Shown here in pieces: positions 45,787 to 55,096 of a stretch of DNA of 64,000 nt. The notes beneath the pieces were generated by a model. That model did not search any database. It was not told where the DNA came from and saw only the letters and a program-made list of their open reading frames with translations. The position numbers and the translations under genes are program-made. How positions within the stretch are numbered: position 1 is the stretch's first letter; each line of letters begins with the position of its first letter. Source of the stretch: Paraburkholderia sp. (GTDB taxonomy: Bacteria > Pseudomonadota > Gammaproteobacteria > Burkholderiales > Burkholderiaceae); assembly GCF_004298475.1 (NCBI RefSeq), contig NZ_SCRP01000012.1:1-64000 (forward strand). Direction: 5' to 3'.

Positions 45787-46047
45787 ATGAAGCCCATTTG
45801 CTTTGCAGCGGCCCTCATCGTGTTCACTACCGGCTGTACCTCGGCATCGTCGCCCGCGAATAACCAGACCGTGCGGCCACGTATGACCGGCACAAATGCG
45901 TACATTTTACACGCGCCCGAAAGGGTGACGCCCGGCGACGCTGCGGCACATCCGCCGAGGCTCAGCGTCGGCACCAGCTACCCCGATACGCAGCTGATTC
46001 TGCCGTGGTTTTTAAACGACATCATTAACTTCGTCAACTATCGGTAG
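45787..46047 (+). CDS. Small lipoprotein (86 aa)
   Basis: An 86-aa protein with a signal peptide ending in the lipobox FTTGC. The mature part (~70 aa) is soluble, Pro/Thr-rich and ends LPWFLNDIINFVNYR. TGGAG stands 11 bases before the ATG. It lies before a porin gene in the same direction. I recognise no family. Confidence 0.75.
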   Translation: MKPICFAAALIVFTTGCTSASSPANNQTVRPRMTGTNAYILHAPERVTPGDAAAHPPRLSVGTSYPDTQLILPWFLNDIINFVNYR

Positions 46048-46313
46048 TCTGGTGTACGGGGGCTCTCGGGTGACGAAATCACCTACAGTCAGATCAGATC
46101 CCACGGGTATTCGAAGTGAGGGGCGGCGGACAACCTGTTGCTGCCGGTGGCGGCGCTGCAATCGTGTATTCTTCCGATTTCTGGAATTGACTAATCCAGA
46201 TTCTGCAATTTTTCAAAAGATCGTAAAGAACTAAGCTCCGCTGTTTCTTCCGGAGGGCAACTCGATACCGCTATCGGGATATCGCCCCCCCAGATTCTCC
46301 ACGGTACATATAA

Positions 46314-47462
46314 ATGAAAAAAATTATTATTTCGGGGGCACTTGGCGTACTTACCGCGGCTGCCACCACTTCTGCCCATGCCCAGAGTTCTGTGACGTTG
46401 TACGGTATCGTGGATACCGCATTGCGCTATCAGACGAATGCCGCTGCCGATGGCAAAGACTTGATTAGCATGGTTGTCGGTCCCGAGACGAACAGCCGCT
46501 GGGGCTTGCGCGGAACCGAAGATCTCGGCGGCGGTCTATCCGCGATCTTTCGGCTGGAAAATGGCTTTCAGGCGAATAGTGGAGCGCTTCACCAACCAAA
46601 CACGCTGTTCAGCCGTCAAGCCTATGTCGGCCTGTCGAGCGACCGTTACGGCGCGGTGACGCTGGGCAATCAATATGCCCCGCTCTACGACACCATGGGC
46701 GATATATTCGATCCGTTCACCGTGGGCAACTATTGGCAGGATAGCTGGATGTGGAACGGCATCGGCCCGTATCTCACGATCAGCAACAGTATCAAATACA
46801 AGTTGAGCACCAATGGATTCAGCATTGATGCAATCTATGGATTCGGAAATCAAGCGGGCGCGGTGGGTCTGGGCAGCACCTATGCCGTCGAATTGACCTA
46901 TGAGCGCGGACCGGCGTTACTGGGCGCTGGCTTTCAGCAGACTTCGGTGACTCAGGCTCAGGGTAGCGCGATCAACGGCGCAAAGATCAATCTGCTTCAC
47001 GTCAGCGGCGCATACCAGATCACGCCCGCCGTTCGCCTTTTGGCCGGGTGGCTTCATGCGCAGGATCGTACCGGCACGACCGACGGCAACATGCAACAGT
47101 CCGGCGCGCCGAAACTGGCTGGCGTCAGTCCGAATCGAATTGACGACACGCTCTACATTGGCGCGAACTGGCAGGCGACCCGCCCGCTGCTGATTACCGT
47201 GGCCGGCTATTACGGGCACACGCGTAACGCCGAACTGATCGACGGCACGCTGGGTTCGGGCATTAACTATTCCGCTACCGTGCTCGCCGAATATTCCCTG
47301 TCGAAACACACGGAAATTTATGGCACCGTGGATTTTTCGCGCGGCAATGGCGCGTTTGCCGCCGATTATCCGGGTACGACCGACAAAATCACGGGCGCTG
47401 TTGATTCGCTCGGACGAAGCAACAATGTGGGCGCCGCGATTGGGTTGCGCAAGATGTTCTGA
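46314..47462 (+). CDS. Gram-negative porin, Burkholderia OpcP/OmpC type
   Basis: A 382-aa outer-membrane general porin. The signal peptide ends at AHAQ; the mature start SSVTLYGIVDTALRY is the family hallmark. Repeated beta-strands follow (RWGLRGTEDLGGGLSAIFRLENGF, SRQAYVGLSSDRYGAVTLGNQY), and it ends in IGLRKMF with the C-terminal Phe required for insertion. The upstream region is AT-rich and contains TTGACT at 46187-46192, which may be a -35 box; a convincing -10 partner is not clear. A 13-bp stem follows its stop. Confidence 0.95.
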   Translation: MKKIIISGALGVLTAAATTSAHAQSSVTLYGIVDTALRYQTNAAADGKDLISMVVGPETNSRWGLRGTEDLGGGLSAIFRLENGFQANSGALHQPNTLFSRQAYVGLSSDRYGAVTLGNQYAPLYDTMGDIFDPFTVGNYWQDSWMWNGIGPYLTISNSIKYKLSTNGFSIDAIYGFGNQAGAVGLGSTYAVELTYERGPALLGAGFQQTSVTQAQGSAINGAKINLLHVSGAYQITPAVRLLAGWLHAQDRTGTTDGNMQQSGAPKLAGVSPNRIDDTLYIGANWQATRPLLITVAGYYGHTRNAELIDGTLGSGINYSATVLAEYSLSKHTEIYGTVDFSRGNGAFAADYPGTTDKITGAVDSLGRSNNVGAAIGLRKMF

Positions 47463-47465
47463 ACT

Positions 47466-47499
47466 TCTGCCGCCGCAAATGACATCTTGCGGCGGCAGA
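47466..47499 (+). terminator. Hairpin after the porin gene
   Basis: A perfect 13-bp stem (47466-47478 with 47487-47499, 8-base loop) lies three bases past the stop. There is no T-run, so it is a stabilising or Rho-assisted end rather than a textbook terminator. Confidence 0.6.
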
Positions 47500-47561
47500 T
47501 CCGGTCACTGCGCCTGCCGTGTCTGCCGTGTTCGCAGTATCAATAGCGCCTGATTGGCGCG

Positions 47562-47792
47562 CTATCCTCGTTTGCGCAGCGGCTCGAGCAAGTCCCTCAG
47601 GCCGTTATGGTCCAGCTCTTGCATCAGTGCGAGCAGCTGGCCGAGTTCGCCCCGTGGGAATCCTTCGCGTGCAAACCAATTAAGGTAATGCCCGGGCAGG
47701 TCGGCGATGAGCCGGCCTTTATATTTACCGAAGGGCATGGTGACGGTGACAAGGCGTTCAAGGTCTGGGGCTCGCATGGGGGTATTGTGCAC
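47562..47792 (-). CDS. DUF3820 / QSregVF family protein
   Basis: A 76-aa protein. The core MPFGKYKGRLIADLPGHYLNWF is the signature of the DUF3820 (quorum-sensing-regulated virulence factor-like) family, followed by GQLLALMQELDHNGL. The start is GTG at 47792 or ATG at 47777; no good ribosome site helps to choose. It lies alone between the porin and efflux operon 2. The function is not known. Confidence 0.82.
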   Translation of the reverse strand: MHNTPMRAPDLERLVTVTMPFGKYKGRLIADLPGHYLNWFAREGFPRGELGQLLALMQELDHNGLRDLLEPLRKRG

Positions 47793-47872
47793 GGCTTTTC
47801 ATTTGCGCACGTCCGGCCACGGAGTTTCTACCGCGTGCTGGCCGATCTGGCACGACTGAAGGTCGTAAAACG

Positions 47873-47901
47873 CTGCGCGGGCTTTGCGCAAGCCCGCGCA
47901 G
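47873..47901 (-). terminator. Terminator of efflux operon 2
   Basis: A perfect 12-bp stem, CTGCGCGGGCTT (47873-47884) with 47890-47901 and loop TGCGC. Read on the minus strand it follows the permease stop at 47905 and is followed by CGTTTTACG, a fair T-run. Confidence 0.75.
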
Positions 47902-47904
47902 TCG

Positions 47905-50900
47905 TTACGCAGCGCCCGGCTTGCCGCCCTTGCCTGCGCCCAGCAGCAGACGCAGCAGCACCGGCAGCACCACCAGCACCAGCGGCATTTGCACGATCAG
48001 GCCTGAGATGATGGCCACCGCGAGCGGCTGCTGCATCGCGCTGCCCTGGCCCAGTGCGAATGCGAGCGGCAGGAGCGCGAGGATTGCGGCGATTGTCGTC
48101 ATCGCGATGGGGCGCAGACGGTTGCGGCCCGCCGCCTGCAGCGCCTCGTGAACGTCAATCCCTTCGTCGCGCACGAGGCCCTGAAATTCCGACACGTAGA
48201 AGATTGCGACTTCCGTCACGATGCCGATGATCATCGTCATCCCCATCATCGCCGAGATATTGAGTTCGATGCCGGTGATCCACAGGCCGATGAAGACCGC
48301 GCCGGCCGCGAGCAGCGGCATCGCCAATACGGCTAGCGCCACGCGAAAGCGCTCGTAGAGGAACAGCAGCAGCCCGAACACCAGCGCGAGCGCCGCACCG
48401 AACACGGCAATCAGGCCTTTGAAGGCGATCTGCTGTTGCTGATAGAGGCCGCCAAGCTCGTAATAGACGCCTGCGGGCAGCAGGTTCTGATCGGCGAGCG
48501 CGTGCTGCACGTCGGCGATGGTCGAGCCGAGATCGCGCCCGTCGATGCGCGCCGTCACCGCCACCATGCGCTTGAGATTGTCGCGGCTGATCTCGGGCTG
48601 GCCGCTCACCGTCACGCGGTCGGCCACGCGCGACAGCGCGAACATATGCCCGTCCGGCGCGCGTATCGGCAACTGGCTGAGCGCGGTATCGGTCATGTGC
48701 ATCGCGCCCCGTGCGCGCACGCGCACGCCGATACTCTTCGGGCCGTCCTGATACTGCGTGGCCACGTTGCCGTCGAGCAGATCGTTCACCTGCTGCGCGA
48801 TGGCCTGCGGGTCCATGCCCTCGGCGGCCGCAGCATCGGCGCGGATGTGCAGATTGACGGCGTCGCCAGCAGGGTTGATGCCGTTATCGACGTCGACAAT
48901 GCCGGAAATCTTGCCGATGCGCGCGGCGATGCGCTCCGCGGTGTCATCGAGAACGTTCTGGTCGTCGGAATAGATCTTGATCTGCACGGGCTGCGGCACA
49001 TCCGTGAGGTCGCCGATGAGATCCTCCATCAACTGCGCAAGCTCGATGCTCACACCCGGAACCTGTGTTTCGACCTGCGAACGGATTTCCTCCATCACGG
49101 TGTCGATGGGTTCGCGGTTGCCCGACTTCAGCCGCACGAAGAAGTCGCCCATGTTGGGTTCGTTGAGGTCGCCGCCCAGACCCGCACCCGTGCGCCGCGA
49201 GTAGGTCGCCACGTTTGGATTGGCGCGGATGATCGCCTCGATCTGCTGCATCAGGCGATCGGTCTCGGTGATCGAAGTGCCGGGCTTCGTGTGGTAGTCG
49301 AGCACGAAGCCGCCTTCGTCCATCGACGGCATGAAGCCGCTGCCTACGCGCGTGAACGCTAGCGCCGCAACGAGCGCCAGCGGCACGATGAACGCAAGCA
49401 CCCACACGGGCCGCGCGCTGACGGCCGCGACAATGCGGCGATACCGGTCGTTGAGCCACGCAGCGAAGCGTGTTTCGCTGTGCTCTTCGGCGTCTTTCGC
49501 GGTGAGCCAGTGGTCGCACAGAATGGGGATGGCCAGCCATGTCACGAGAAACGAAATGAAGAGCGCGCTCGCCATGGTGATGGAGAGCGCCTTGAAGAAC
49601 GCTCCCGTCACGCCCGAGAGAAACGCCAGCGGCACGAAGATGATGAGCGTGGCTGCCGAGGAACCCGCCAGCGGGCGCGTGAATTCGAGCGCCGCGCTCA
49701 TCACGCGGCCATGGAATGCGTGAGCGCCGGCCTCGCGCACGCGCCGCGCGATGTGCTCGATCATGACGATGGCGTCGTCGATCACGAGGCCCACGGCAGC
49801 GGCCATGCCGCCGAGCGTCATGATGTTGAAGCCCATGCCGAAGAGGTCGAGCATGAGAATCGTCGCGGCCATGACAACAGGCACGAGCGCGACGGCGATC
49901 AGCATGACCTTCACGTTGCGCAGGAACACGAAGAGCGTGAGCGCGGCGAGCACGAGGCCGATCATGATGGCGTCGCGCACGCTCGTGGCCGAAGCGATCA
50001 CAAGCTCGCTCTGGTCGTACCAGTTCGCGAGATGCACGCCCGCCGGCATCTGTTTGTCGAAGCTGGCGAGGCGCGCGCGGATGGCCTGCGCCATCGCCAC
50101 GCTGTTCGCGCCCGGCTGCTGGAAGACATTGATCAGCACGGCATCCTTGCCGTCTGCCGTCACGCGCATCCACTGGGGCACGACGCCCTGCGCGACCGTT
50201 GCAATATCGCCGAGACGCACCTGATTCGCCCGGTTCGCATCAGGCGTGGCGACCACCACGTTCTTCAGCGCGTCGAGGCCGTCCAGGGCGGTGTTCGCGA
50301 CCACGAGGCAGAGCTTGTCGTGGTCCTCGATGCGCCCGGTGGCCATCAGCACGTTGCCCGCACCGATCGCGCGCGAGACATCGGCAACCGAAAGCTTGTA
50401 CGCCGCGAGGCGGGCCGGATCGACGGCGACTTCGAGCTCGTCGCGCGCGCCGCCCATGACATCGACGCGCGCCACACCGTCGACCGACGACAACAGCGGA
50501 CGCAACTGGAATTGCGCGAGATCGTGGAGTTGCGAGAGCGAGAGTCGCGACGACGTGAGGCTGTATGCGAGCACGGGAAAGACGGTCGGGTCCATGCGGC
50601 GCACCTGCATGGTCGTGCCCGGCGGCAGCGTCGCGAGGATCTCGGCAATCGCCGACTGCGCCTGCAACGTGGCCTGCGACATGTCGGTGCCCCAGTCGAA
50701 GTTCAGCGAAATTTGCGCCGAGCCCCGGCTGGTTGTCGATTTCACGTCGCGAACGCCCGGCACGCGCCGCAGCGCTTCTTCGACGGGCACGGTGACGAGC
50801 GTGGCCATCTGTTCGGCGGGGCGGTCGCCCGCATCGAGCGAGACGACCGCGCGCGGAAACGAGACGTTCGGAAAGAGCGAGATCGGCAGACGCAGGCCGG

Positions 50901-50982
50901 TGAGCGCGCCTGCGATGGCGCCAAGTGCGATCACGAACAACAGGGAGCGCCGGTGGCGCTGCATCCATTCGCTGAAAGTCAT
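47905..50982 (-). CDS. RND efflux permease (operon 2)
   Basis: A 1025-aa proton-driven exporter, last gene of a three-gene operon. It has the first helix (RRSLLFVIALGAIAGALTG), FPNVSFPRAVVSLDAGDRP, the proton-relay pair in GLVIDDAIVMIEHIARR, GGFVLDYHTKPGTS and MMGMTMIIGIVTEVAIFYV. Its sequence is between the HAE and heavy-metal (CzcA) branches, so the substrate (drug, solvent or metal) is uncertain. Its start overlaps the adaptor stop (ATGA). Confidence 0.93.
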   Translation of the reverse strand: MTFSEWMQRHRRSLLFVIALGAIAGALTGLRLPISLFPNVSFPRAVVSLDAGDRPAEQMATLVTVPVEEALRRVPGVRDVKSTTSRGSAQISLNFDWGTDMSQATLQAQSAIAEILATLPPGTTMQVRRMDPTVFPVLAYSLTSSRLSLSQLHDLAQFQLRPLLSSVDGVARVDVMGGARDELEVAVDPARLAAYKLSVADVSRAIGAGNVLMATGRIEDHDKLCLVVANTALDGLDALKNVVVATPDANRANQVRLGDIATVAQGVVPQWMRVTADGKDAVLINVFQQPGANSVAMAQAIRARLASFDKQMPAGVHLANWYDQSELVIASATSVRDAIMIGLVLAALTLFVFLRNVKVMLIAVALVPVVMAATILMLDLFGMGFNIMTLGGMAAAVGLVIDDAIVMIEHIARRVREAGAHAFHGRVMSAALEFTRPLAGSSAATLIIFVPLAFLSGVTGAFFKALSITMASALFISFLVTWLAIPILCDHWLTAKDAEEHSETRFAAWLNDRYRRIVAAVSARPVWVLAFIVPLALVAALAFTRVGSGFMPSMDEGGFVLDYHTKPGTSITETDRLMQQIEAIIRANPNVATYSRRTGAGLGGDLNEPNMGDFFVRLKSGNREPIDTVMEEIRSQVETQVPGVSIELAQLMEDLIGDLTDVPQPVQIKIYSDDQNVLDDTAERIAARIGKISGIVDVDNGINPAGDAVNLHIRADAAAAEGMDPQAIAQQVNDLLDGNVATQYQDGPKSIGVRVRARGAMHMTDTALSQLPIRAPDGHMFALSRVADRVTVSGQPEISRDNLKRMVAVTARIDGRDLGSTIADVQHALADQNLLPAGVYYELGGLYQQQQIAFKGLIAVFGAALALVFGLLLFLYERFRVALAVLAMPLLAAGAVFIGLWITGIELNISAMMGMTMIIGIVTEVAIFYVSEFQGLVRDEGIDVHEALQAAGRNRLRPIAMTTIAAILALLPLAFALGQGSAMQQPLAVAIISGLIVQMPLVLVVLPVLLRLLLGAGKGGKPGAA

Positions 50983-52109
50983 TGCGCGCCGCCTCGCGCG
51001 ACGCGCACGGCCATACCGTCTTCGAGTTCATAGTTGCCGCTCACAACCAGACCGCGTGTGGCGTCGAGCGCGCCGTCCACGCCGTACGTACCGCCGTGCT
51101 CGACTTTCACGGTCACGTTCACGCGGTGCGCCTTGTTACCCGGCATCAACTGATACACGTACTGGCCCCTGGCATCCTGCAGCACTGCGGCGCGCGGCAC
51201 CTCCCACCAGGTGCCCGTCTGCGTGTCGATCTCGGCGCGCACGCGCATGCCCGGCAGGAACGCCGTGCCCGCGAGCGGCACGCTGGCGCCGACATTGACG
51301 AGCTGGGTCTGCGCATCGACGGCCGCCCCCACCAACGCGACCTGACCTTGCGCCTGCGCGGACGTCTGCGCGGCGGTTAGCGGATGCAGCACGACGCGAT
51401 CGCCTGCGTGGATCGTTGCGGCGTCGGCGGCTTCCACGCCGAGCGAGACGTTGGCCGCGTGCACGCCGGAAGCGTTCATGCCGACCAGTTGCGCGAGCAA
51501 CGTACCGGCCTGCACCTGGTCGCCGGGTGCGGCACTCATCTGCGAGACCACGCCGGCGGCTGGCGCGGTAACGGTTGTTTCGCCCGCTGCGATGCCCGAT
51601 ACCTTCTGTGCGGCGAGCGCCTGCTGAGCGTCGTCGAGCGCTTTTTGCGCGGTGTCGAGCTGCGATTGCGTGGCGAGGCCGTCGCGAAAGAGGGCCTCGG
51701 TGCGCGAGAGCTCGCCGCGCGCGAGCGTGGCAGCGCTCTTCGCCTGGGTGAAGGCGACCACTGCGGCGGAATCGGCCTGCACCACGACAAGCGGTGTGCC
51801 GCGTGCGACCGTCTGGCCCGGCTGTACCAGAACGCGCGTCACACGCGCCACGTAGGGCAGGCTAACGGTGACCGAATTACCGGCGGTGCTGCCGACCACG
51901 CCATAAGCGACGACCCTCTGAGAGACGGGCTTGCGCATGACCGGCACGATCTGCACGGCAACAGAGGCCGCAGGTTTGGCGTCAGCGGCATCATCGGCGT
52001 GCGCGCTGCGCGCGTACAGGAGCGCAGCGCCGGCAGCGAGCGAGGCGGCGGCGCACAGGGCGTACACGGCGGCACGCAGGGAAAAGTAGCGTTCTGGCAT
52101 GGGCATCAT
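50979..52109 (-). CDS. RND periplasmic adaptor (operon 2)
   Basis: A 376-aa membrane-fusion protein. An N-terminal signal/anchor (ALCAAASLAAGAALLYARSAHA) is followed by the barrel-sandwich halves (VARVTRVLVQPGQTVARGTPLVV and TVTAPAAGVVSQMSAAPGDQV), a coiled-coil hairpin (GELSRTEALFRDGLATQSQLD) and a C-terminal barrel. The short acidic stretch after the signal (DDAADAK) is not a metal motif. It overlaps its neighbours on both sides, so the operon is tightly coupled. Confidence 0.92.
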   Translation of the reverse strand: MMPMPERYFSLRAAVYALCAAASLAAGAALLYARSAHADDAADAKPAASVAVQIVPVMRKPVSQRVVAYGVVGSTAGNSVTVSLPYVARVTRVLVQPGQTVARGTPLVVVQADSAAVVAFTQAKSAATLARGELSRTEALFRDGLATQSQLDTAQKALDDAQQALAAQKVSGIAAGETTVTAPAAGVVSQMSAAPGDQVQAGTLLAQLVGMNASGVHAANVSLGVEAADAATIHAGDRVVLHPLTAAQTSAQAQGQVALVGAAVDAQTQLVNVGASVPLAGTAFLPGMRVRAEIDTQTGTWWEVPRAAVLQDARGQYVYQLMPGNKAHRVNVTVKVEHGGTYGVDGALDATRGLVVSGNYELEDGMAVRVARGGAQ

Positions 52110-53599
52110 CAGCGATTGGCAGGAGCATTCGTGGCGGCGTCCGCGGAGGCATGCGTCGGGCCGTTGGTGTTGTCGTGCGCGGCGGGTGCATCGGCGTACG
52201 GATCGGGGATCGCGCTGCCGAGCAGCGCTTGCAGCGAAATGCGCTGCTCGGCGAGTGCCTCGCGAGCCGTGGCGGCATCCACCTGACGTGCGAGCGCGGC
52301 GCTTTGCGCGTCGACGTATTGGCCGAGCGCGATGTTGTGCGCCGCGTAGGCGTCATGCGCGCGGGCAGCCGCTTCGTTCAGCGCGGGCAGGGCTGCATCG
52401 TCCTGTGCGAGCTGTTGCCCGGCGCGTGCGTTAGCGGCGCGCAGATGCGCGATATCGGCGTAAGCGGTGTTCAGGCGGTCCTGGTATTCGTCGGCGAGAC
52501 GCTGGCGCGTGGCCTGCTCGATGGCGATATTGCCGCGATTGCGGTTGAACACCGGAAGCGTGAGATTGATGGCGAAGCCGCTCGTGTAGATTTCCGATGT
52601 GTCGCGCTGACGGGTAAAGCCGACCGAAAGGCTCGGAAACTGATTGAGGATCGCCGCGCGGTACTTCTGCTCTTGTGCTTCGTAACCGGCCTGCAACGCG
52701 ATCAGATCCGGCCGGCGCTGCGGTAGCGCTGCGACGGCGGCGTCCAGCGTCGACGCGTCGAGGGGCTCGACCGTGGCCGCGCCGACGAGCGGCAGATCGA
52801 CTTCCGGCGCGAGGCCCAGCAAAGCGTTCAGGTCGTGGTGCGTCTGCTCGCGTGCTTGCTGCATGTCGGCGTATTGCTTGCGCGCGTCCTGCCAGGCCGT
52901 GAGGGCGGCGGTCGTGGTGTCGGCGGTCACGTTGTGCTCGCTCGCCGCGTGCGCCGTGCGCACGTAGCGCGTCTGCGCGAGTTCGGCCTGTTGCGCGAGC
53001 AACGGCAGCACGTCGTCCTGGAAGCGCGCCTTCACGAAGAGCTGTCGCGCCTGCGCCACCACCTGCCATTCCTGCCAGAGCAGGCCGAGGTCGGTCTTGC
53101 TCACCGTAGCATCCGCGGACTTTTTGTTCGCGCTGCGCGTGACGATGGCCATGACGTCCATGCTCAGGCCGTAGCTGAATGCACGCGAAAATCCGGCCGC
53201 GCCAGGATAGTCGCTCGATATGCTGACCTGGGGATCGGGCAGCAGTCCCGCCGAAAATGCCTGCGCCTGCGCGATGCCGAGATCGTCGCGCGCGAGCCTG
53301 AGATCGGGATTGTTCGCGACGGCCAGTATCGCGACGTCTTCCATGTCGAAGCCATCGGATGGATCGAAGCGATGCGCGGCGAGTTCGGGCAGCGGCATCT
53401 TCGCCGGATCGATCTGTACGCGCGCAAGTGCGGCCTGGGTGAGCAGCGAGTCGCTCGACGGCAGGGGCTTTGCATGATAGACGGCGCAGCCGGAAAGCAA
53501 CGCGGTGGCAGACGCCGTTGCGGCTAGCGCGACACGGATAGAGGAAGCAGTGGCGCTGCCGACGCGATTGCGCGGCGCGCGAGGTAAAAGGCAAGGCAA
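52109..53599 (-). CDS. TolC-family outer-membrane factor (operon 2)
   Basis: A 496-aa outer-membrane efflux protein. A signal sequence with lipobox LLSGC near residue 38 suggests a lipoprotein. Two OEP repeats follow (FDMEDVAILAVANNPDLRLAR... and AALPQRRPDLIALQAGYEAQ). The apparent start is TTG with a GGGAG site; an ATG further in would lose the signal. It is the first gene of operon 2, an outer membrane-adaptor-permease order also seen in operon 1. The gap 53600-53863 upstream shows no gene and should hold the promoter. Confidence 0.9.
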   Translation of the reverse strand: MPCLLPRAPRNRVGSATASSIRVALAATASATALLSGCAVYHAKPLPSSDSLLTQAALARVQIDPAKMPLPELAAHRFDPSDGFDMEDVAILAVANNPDLRLARDDLGIAQAQAFSAGLLPDPQVSISSDYPGAAGFSRAFSYGLSMDVMAIVTRSANKKSADATVSKTDLGLLWQEWQVVAQARQLFVKARFQDDVLPLLAQQAELAQTRYVRTAHAASEHNVTADTTTAALTAWQDARKQYADMQQAREQTHHDLNALLGLAPEVDLPLVGAATVEPLDASTLDAAVAALPQRRPDLIALQAGYEAQEQKYRAAILNQFPSLSVGFTRQRDTSEIYTSGFAINLTLPVFNRNRGNIAIEQATRQRLADEYQDRLNTAYADIAHLRAANARAGQQLAQDDAALPALNEAAARAHDAYAAHNIALGQYVDAQSAALARQVDAATAREALAEQRISLQALLGSAIPDPYADAPAAHDNTNGPTHASADAATNAPANR

Positions 53600-53863
53600 C
53601 GTGCGCTCCCGGAAGCAAACCTGGGTTGCGGGGAGGCAACGTGCCGCCCGCGAAATCGGATTGTCGCAAGCTTTTAGGGCTACGCGGCAGACTCGCGGGG
53701 AATTCTATGGGGCAGATGCTTATGCGATCCTTAAGCGCTGCGCGTCACCGATCCAGCATATGGCTTTCAGCGTGCGCATCGGCTATGGGTTCCGGTGCAA
53801 AAATGATCGGCGTGTCCGGCCTCCTCCAGGAAACAACGACCTCGCGGGGCCTGCAGTAGAACC

Positions 53864-54364
53864 TCACCGTTGCGGCTGCAACAGCCCCCAGCTCACGAGA
53901 ATCGCCTGGATGCTGCGTGCGTAGGCGTCGCGCTCGTGCGGCGATTCCGAGTGATAGGCGCCGATGGCGCGCCACGTGTTGCCGTACCGCACCATCTTCT
54001 GCTTGAGCAGCCAGGCGGCCACGAAGATATTCACGCACGGGTCCGTGAGCGCGCGGTGCGGAATGCCCCGGCTTTCGAGTTCCGGAAAGTGGATCGAATT
54101 GATCTGCAATTGCCCCACGTCGATCGAACCGTTGGCGTTACGGTTGATGGCGGTGGCATCGCCTTTCGATTCGCGCCACGCCACGGCACGCAGCACGAGC
54201 GGATTGACGCCCTGGTAAGCGCCGGCTTTGTCGAAGCAATCGTCGGCGGGCGCGGCGGCTTGTGCGGCCGAACTGCCGAGTGCCAGTAGTGCCAGTAGCG
54301 CCGCCCAGGCGCATACGGCCCACAACCGCAAAGGGCGGAAGGTGTTGGTTTTTTTCTGATCCAC
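53864..54364 (-). CDS. VirB1/IagB-like lytic transglycosylase
   Basis: A 166-aa exported SLT-domain enzyme that cleaves peptidoglycan. A signal peptide (WAALLALLALGSSAAQAA) is followed by the catalytic Glu in VAWRESKGDATAINRNANGS, GQLQINSIHFPELESRG and a closing AIGAYHSESPHERDAYARSI. This short form is specialised for local wall opening during assembly of secretion systems or pili. The start is GTG at 54364 behind GGAG. The two genes upstream in the same direction are exported proteins of unknown function, so this looks like part of an envelope-spanning machine or a remnant of one. Confidence 0.88.
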   Translation of the reverse strand: MDQKKTNTFRPLRLWAVCAWAALLALLALGSSAAQAAAPADDCFDKAGAYQGVNPLVLRAVAWRESKGDATAINRNANGSIDVGQLQINSIHFPELESRGIPHRALTDPCVNIFVAAWLLKQKMVRYGNTWRAIGAYHSESPHERDAYARSIQAILVSWGLLQPQR

Positions 54365-54387
54365 GGGTCGGTGCTCCAGGTTCTGCT

Positions 54388-54717
54388 TTACTGCGCCAGT
54401 GCGGAATCGAGCCTTTGCTCGATGTCATGGAGATAGGTGCGCGACGCATCGGAGACGACGAGGCGCGGCATCGGCATCGCGCAGCGGCATTCGTGCTGGC
54501 GCATCTTTTTCTTGCCGTGCGACGTCGAGTGCGGCGCGGGAAGTTCGTCGTCGTCGCCGGTGGCGGGCGGCAGCATGGCGAGCGAGGGCAGCGGCGGGTA
54601 GACCTTGTCCGCAGAGGCTGTGGCGGCAGCGGTTGCAGGCGCGCCGACGGCAGGCTGGCTGGCCCATGCGGCTGAACTCAAGCACAGCGATAGCGCGGCG
54701 AAAGCAATCAGGCGCAT
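54388..54717 (-). CDS. Exported hypothetical protein of the transglycosylase operon
   Basis: A 109-aa protein with a signal peptide (MRLIAFAALSLCLSSAAWA). The mature part begins Ala/Pro/Thr-rich, then has a basic patch (SHGKKKMRQ) and two cysteines in HECRCAMPMPRLV, and ends with a helix (LHDIEQRLDSALAQ). The ATG at 54717 lies behind GGGGAG and just after the stop of the upstream lipoprotein gene (overlap-type junction). I recognise no family. Confidence 0.7.
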   Translation of the reverse strand: MRLIAFAALSLCLSSAAWASQPAVGAPATAAATASADKVYPPLPSLAMLPPATGDDDELPAPHSTSHGKKKMRQHECRCAMPMPRLVVSDASRTYLHDIEQRLDSALAQ

Positions 54718-54721
54718 CGTC

Positions 54722-55096
54722 TCAGCTCCCCGCATGTTGCGGCTCGATCGAGACGCTGTACGTCTGGTTCGCGCCGGCCGTAAGGTTTTCGAGCGTGGGT
54801 TTGAGCCCGTGCTGCGGCACTCCCCGCCAGATCGCCAGGTTGATGTACTTGAAGTCCTGGGCCAGCGCCGTCACGCGGATCACGGTGGGCTGCTTCTGTG
54901 AGGCGGCGAGCGCGCCCGCCTTGGCGAGCACCGCAGTCAGTTGCGGATCGCGTGCGCCGAGTGCATCGGCGGGAATGTCGAACTTCATGATCACGTTCGA
55001 CACCGCAGGTTTCTCGGTTTGAGCCATGTTGGGCCGCTGCAGTTGTGCGCAGCCTGTCATGAACATTACGGCTAGTAAGAGCACAACGCGCGTCAC
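54722..55096 (-). CDS. Lipoprotein of the transglycosylase operon
   Basis: A 124-aa protein starting at a GTG (VTRVVLLLAVMFMTGC) behind a strong GGAGG. The lipobox FMTGC gives a mature lipoprotein of ~110 residues with beta-rich, secretion-like sequence (VIMKFDIPADALG, VIRVTALAQDFKYINLAIWRG, QTYSVSIEP). The open frame continues upstream to 55288, but that part is not protein-like. It is the first gene of a three-gene unit with a secreted protein and a transglycosylase. It could be a pilotin or a secretion-apparatus lipoprotein (inference). Confidence 0.75.
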   Translation of the reverse strand: MTRVVLLLAVMFMTGCAQLQRPNMAQTEKPAVSNVIMKFDIPADALGARDPQLTAVLAKAGALAASQKQPTVIRVTALAQDFKYINLAIWRGVPQHGLKPTLENLTAGANQTYSVSIEPQHAGS

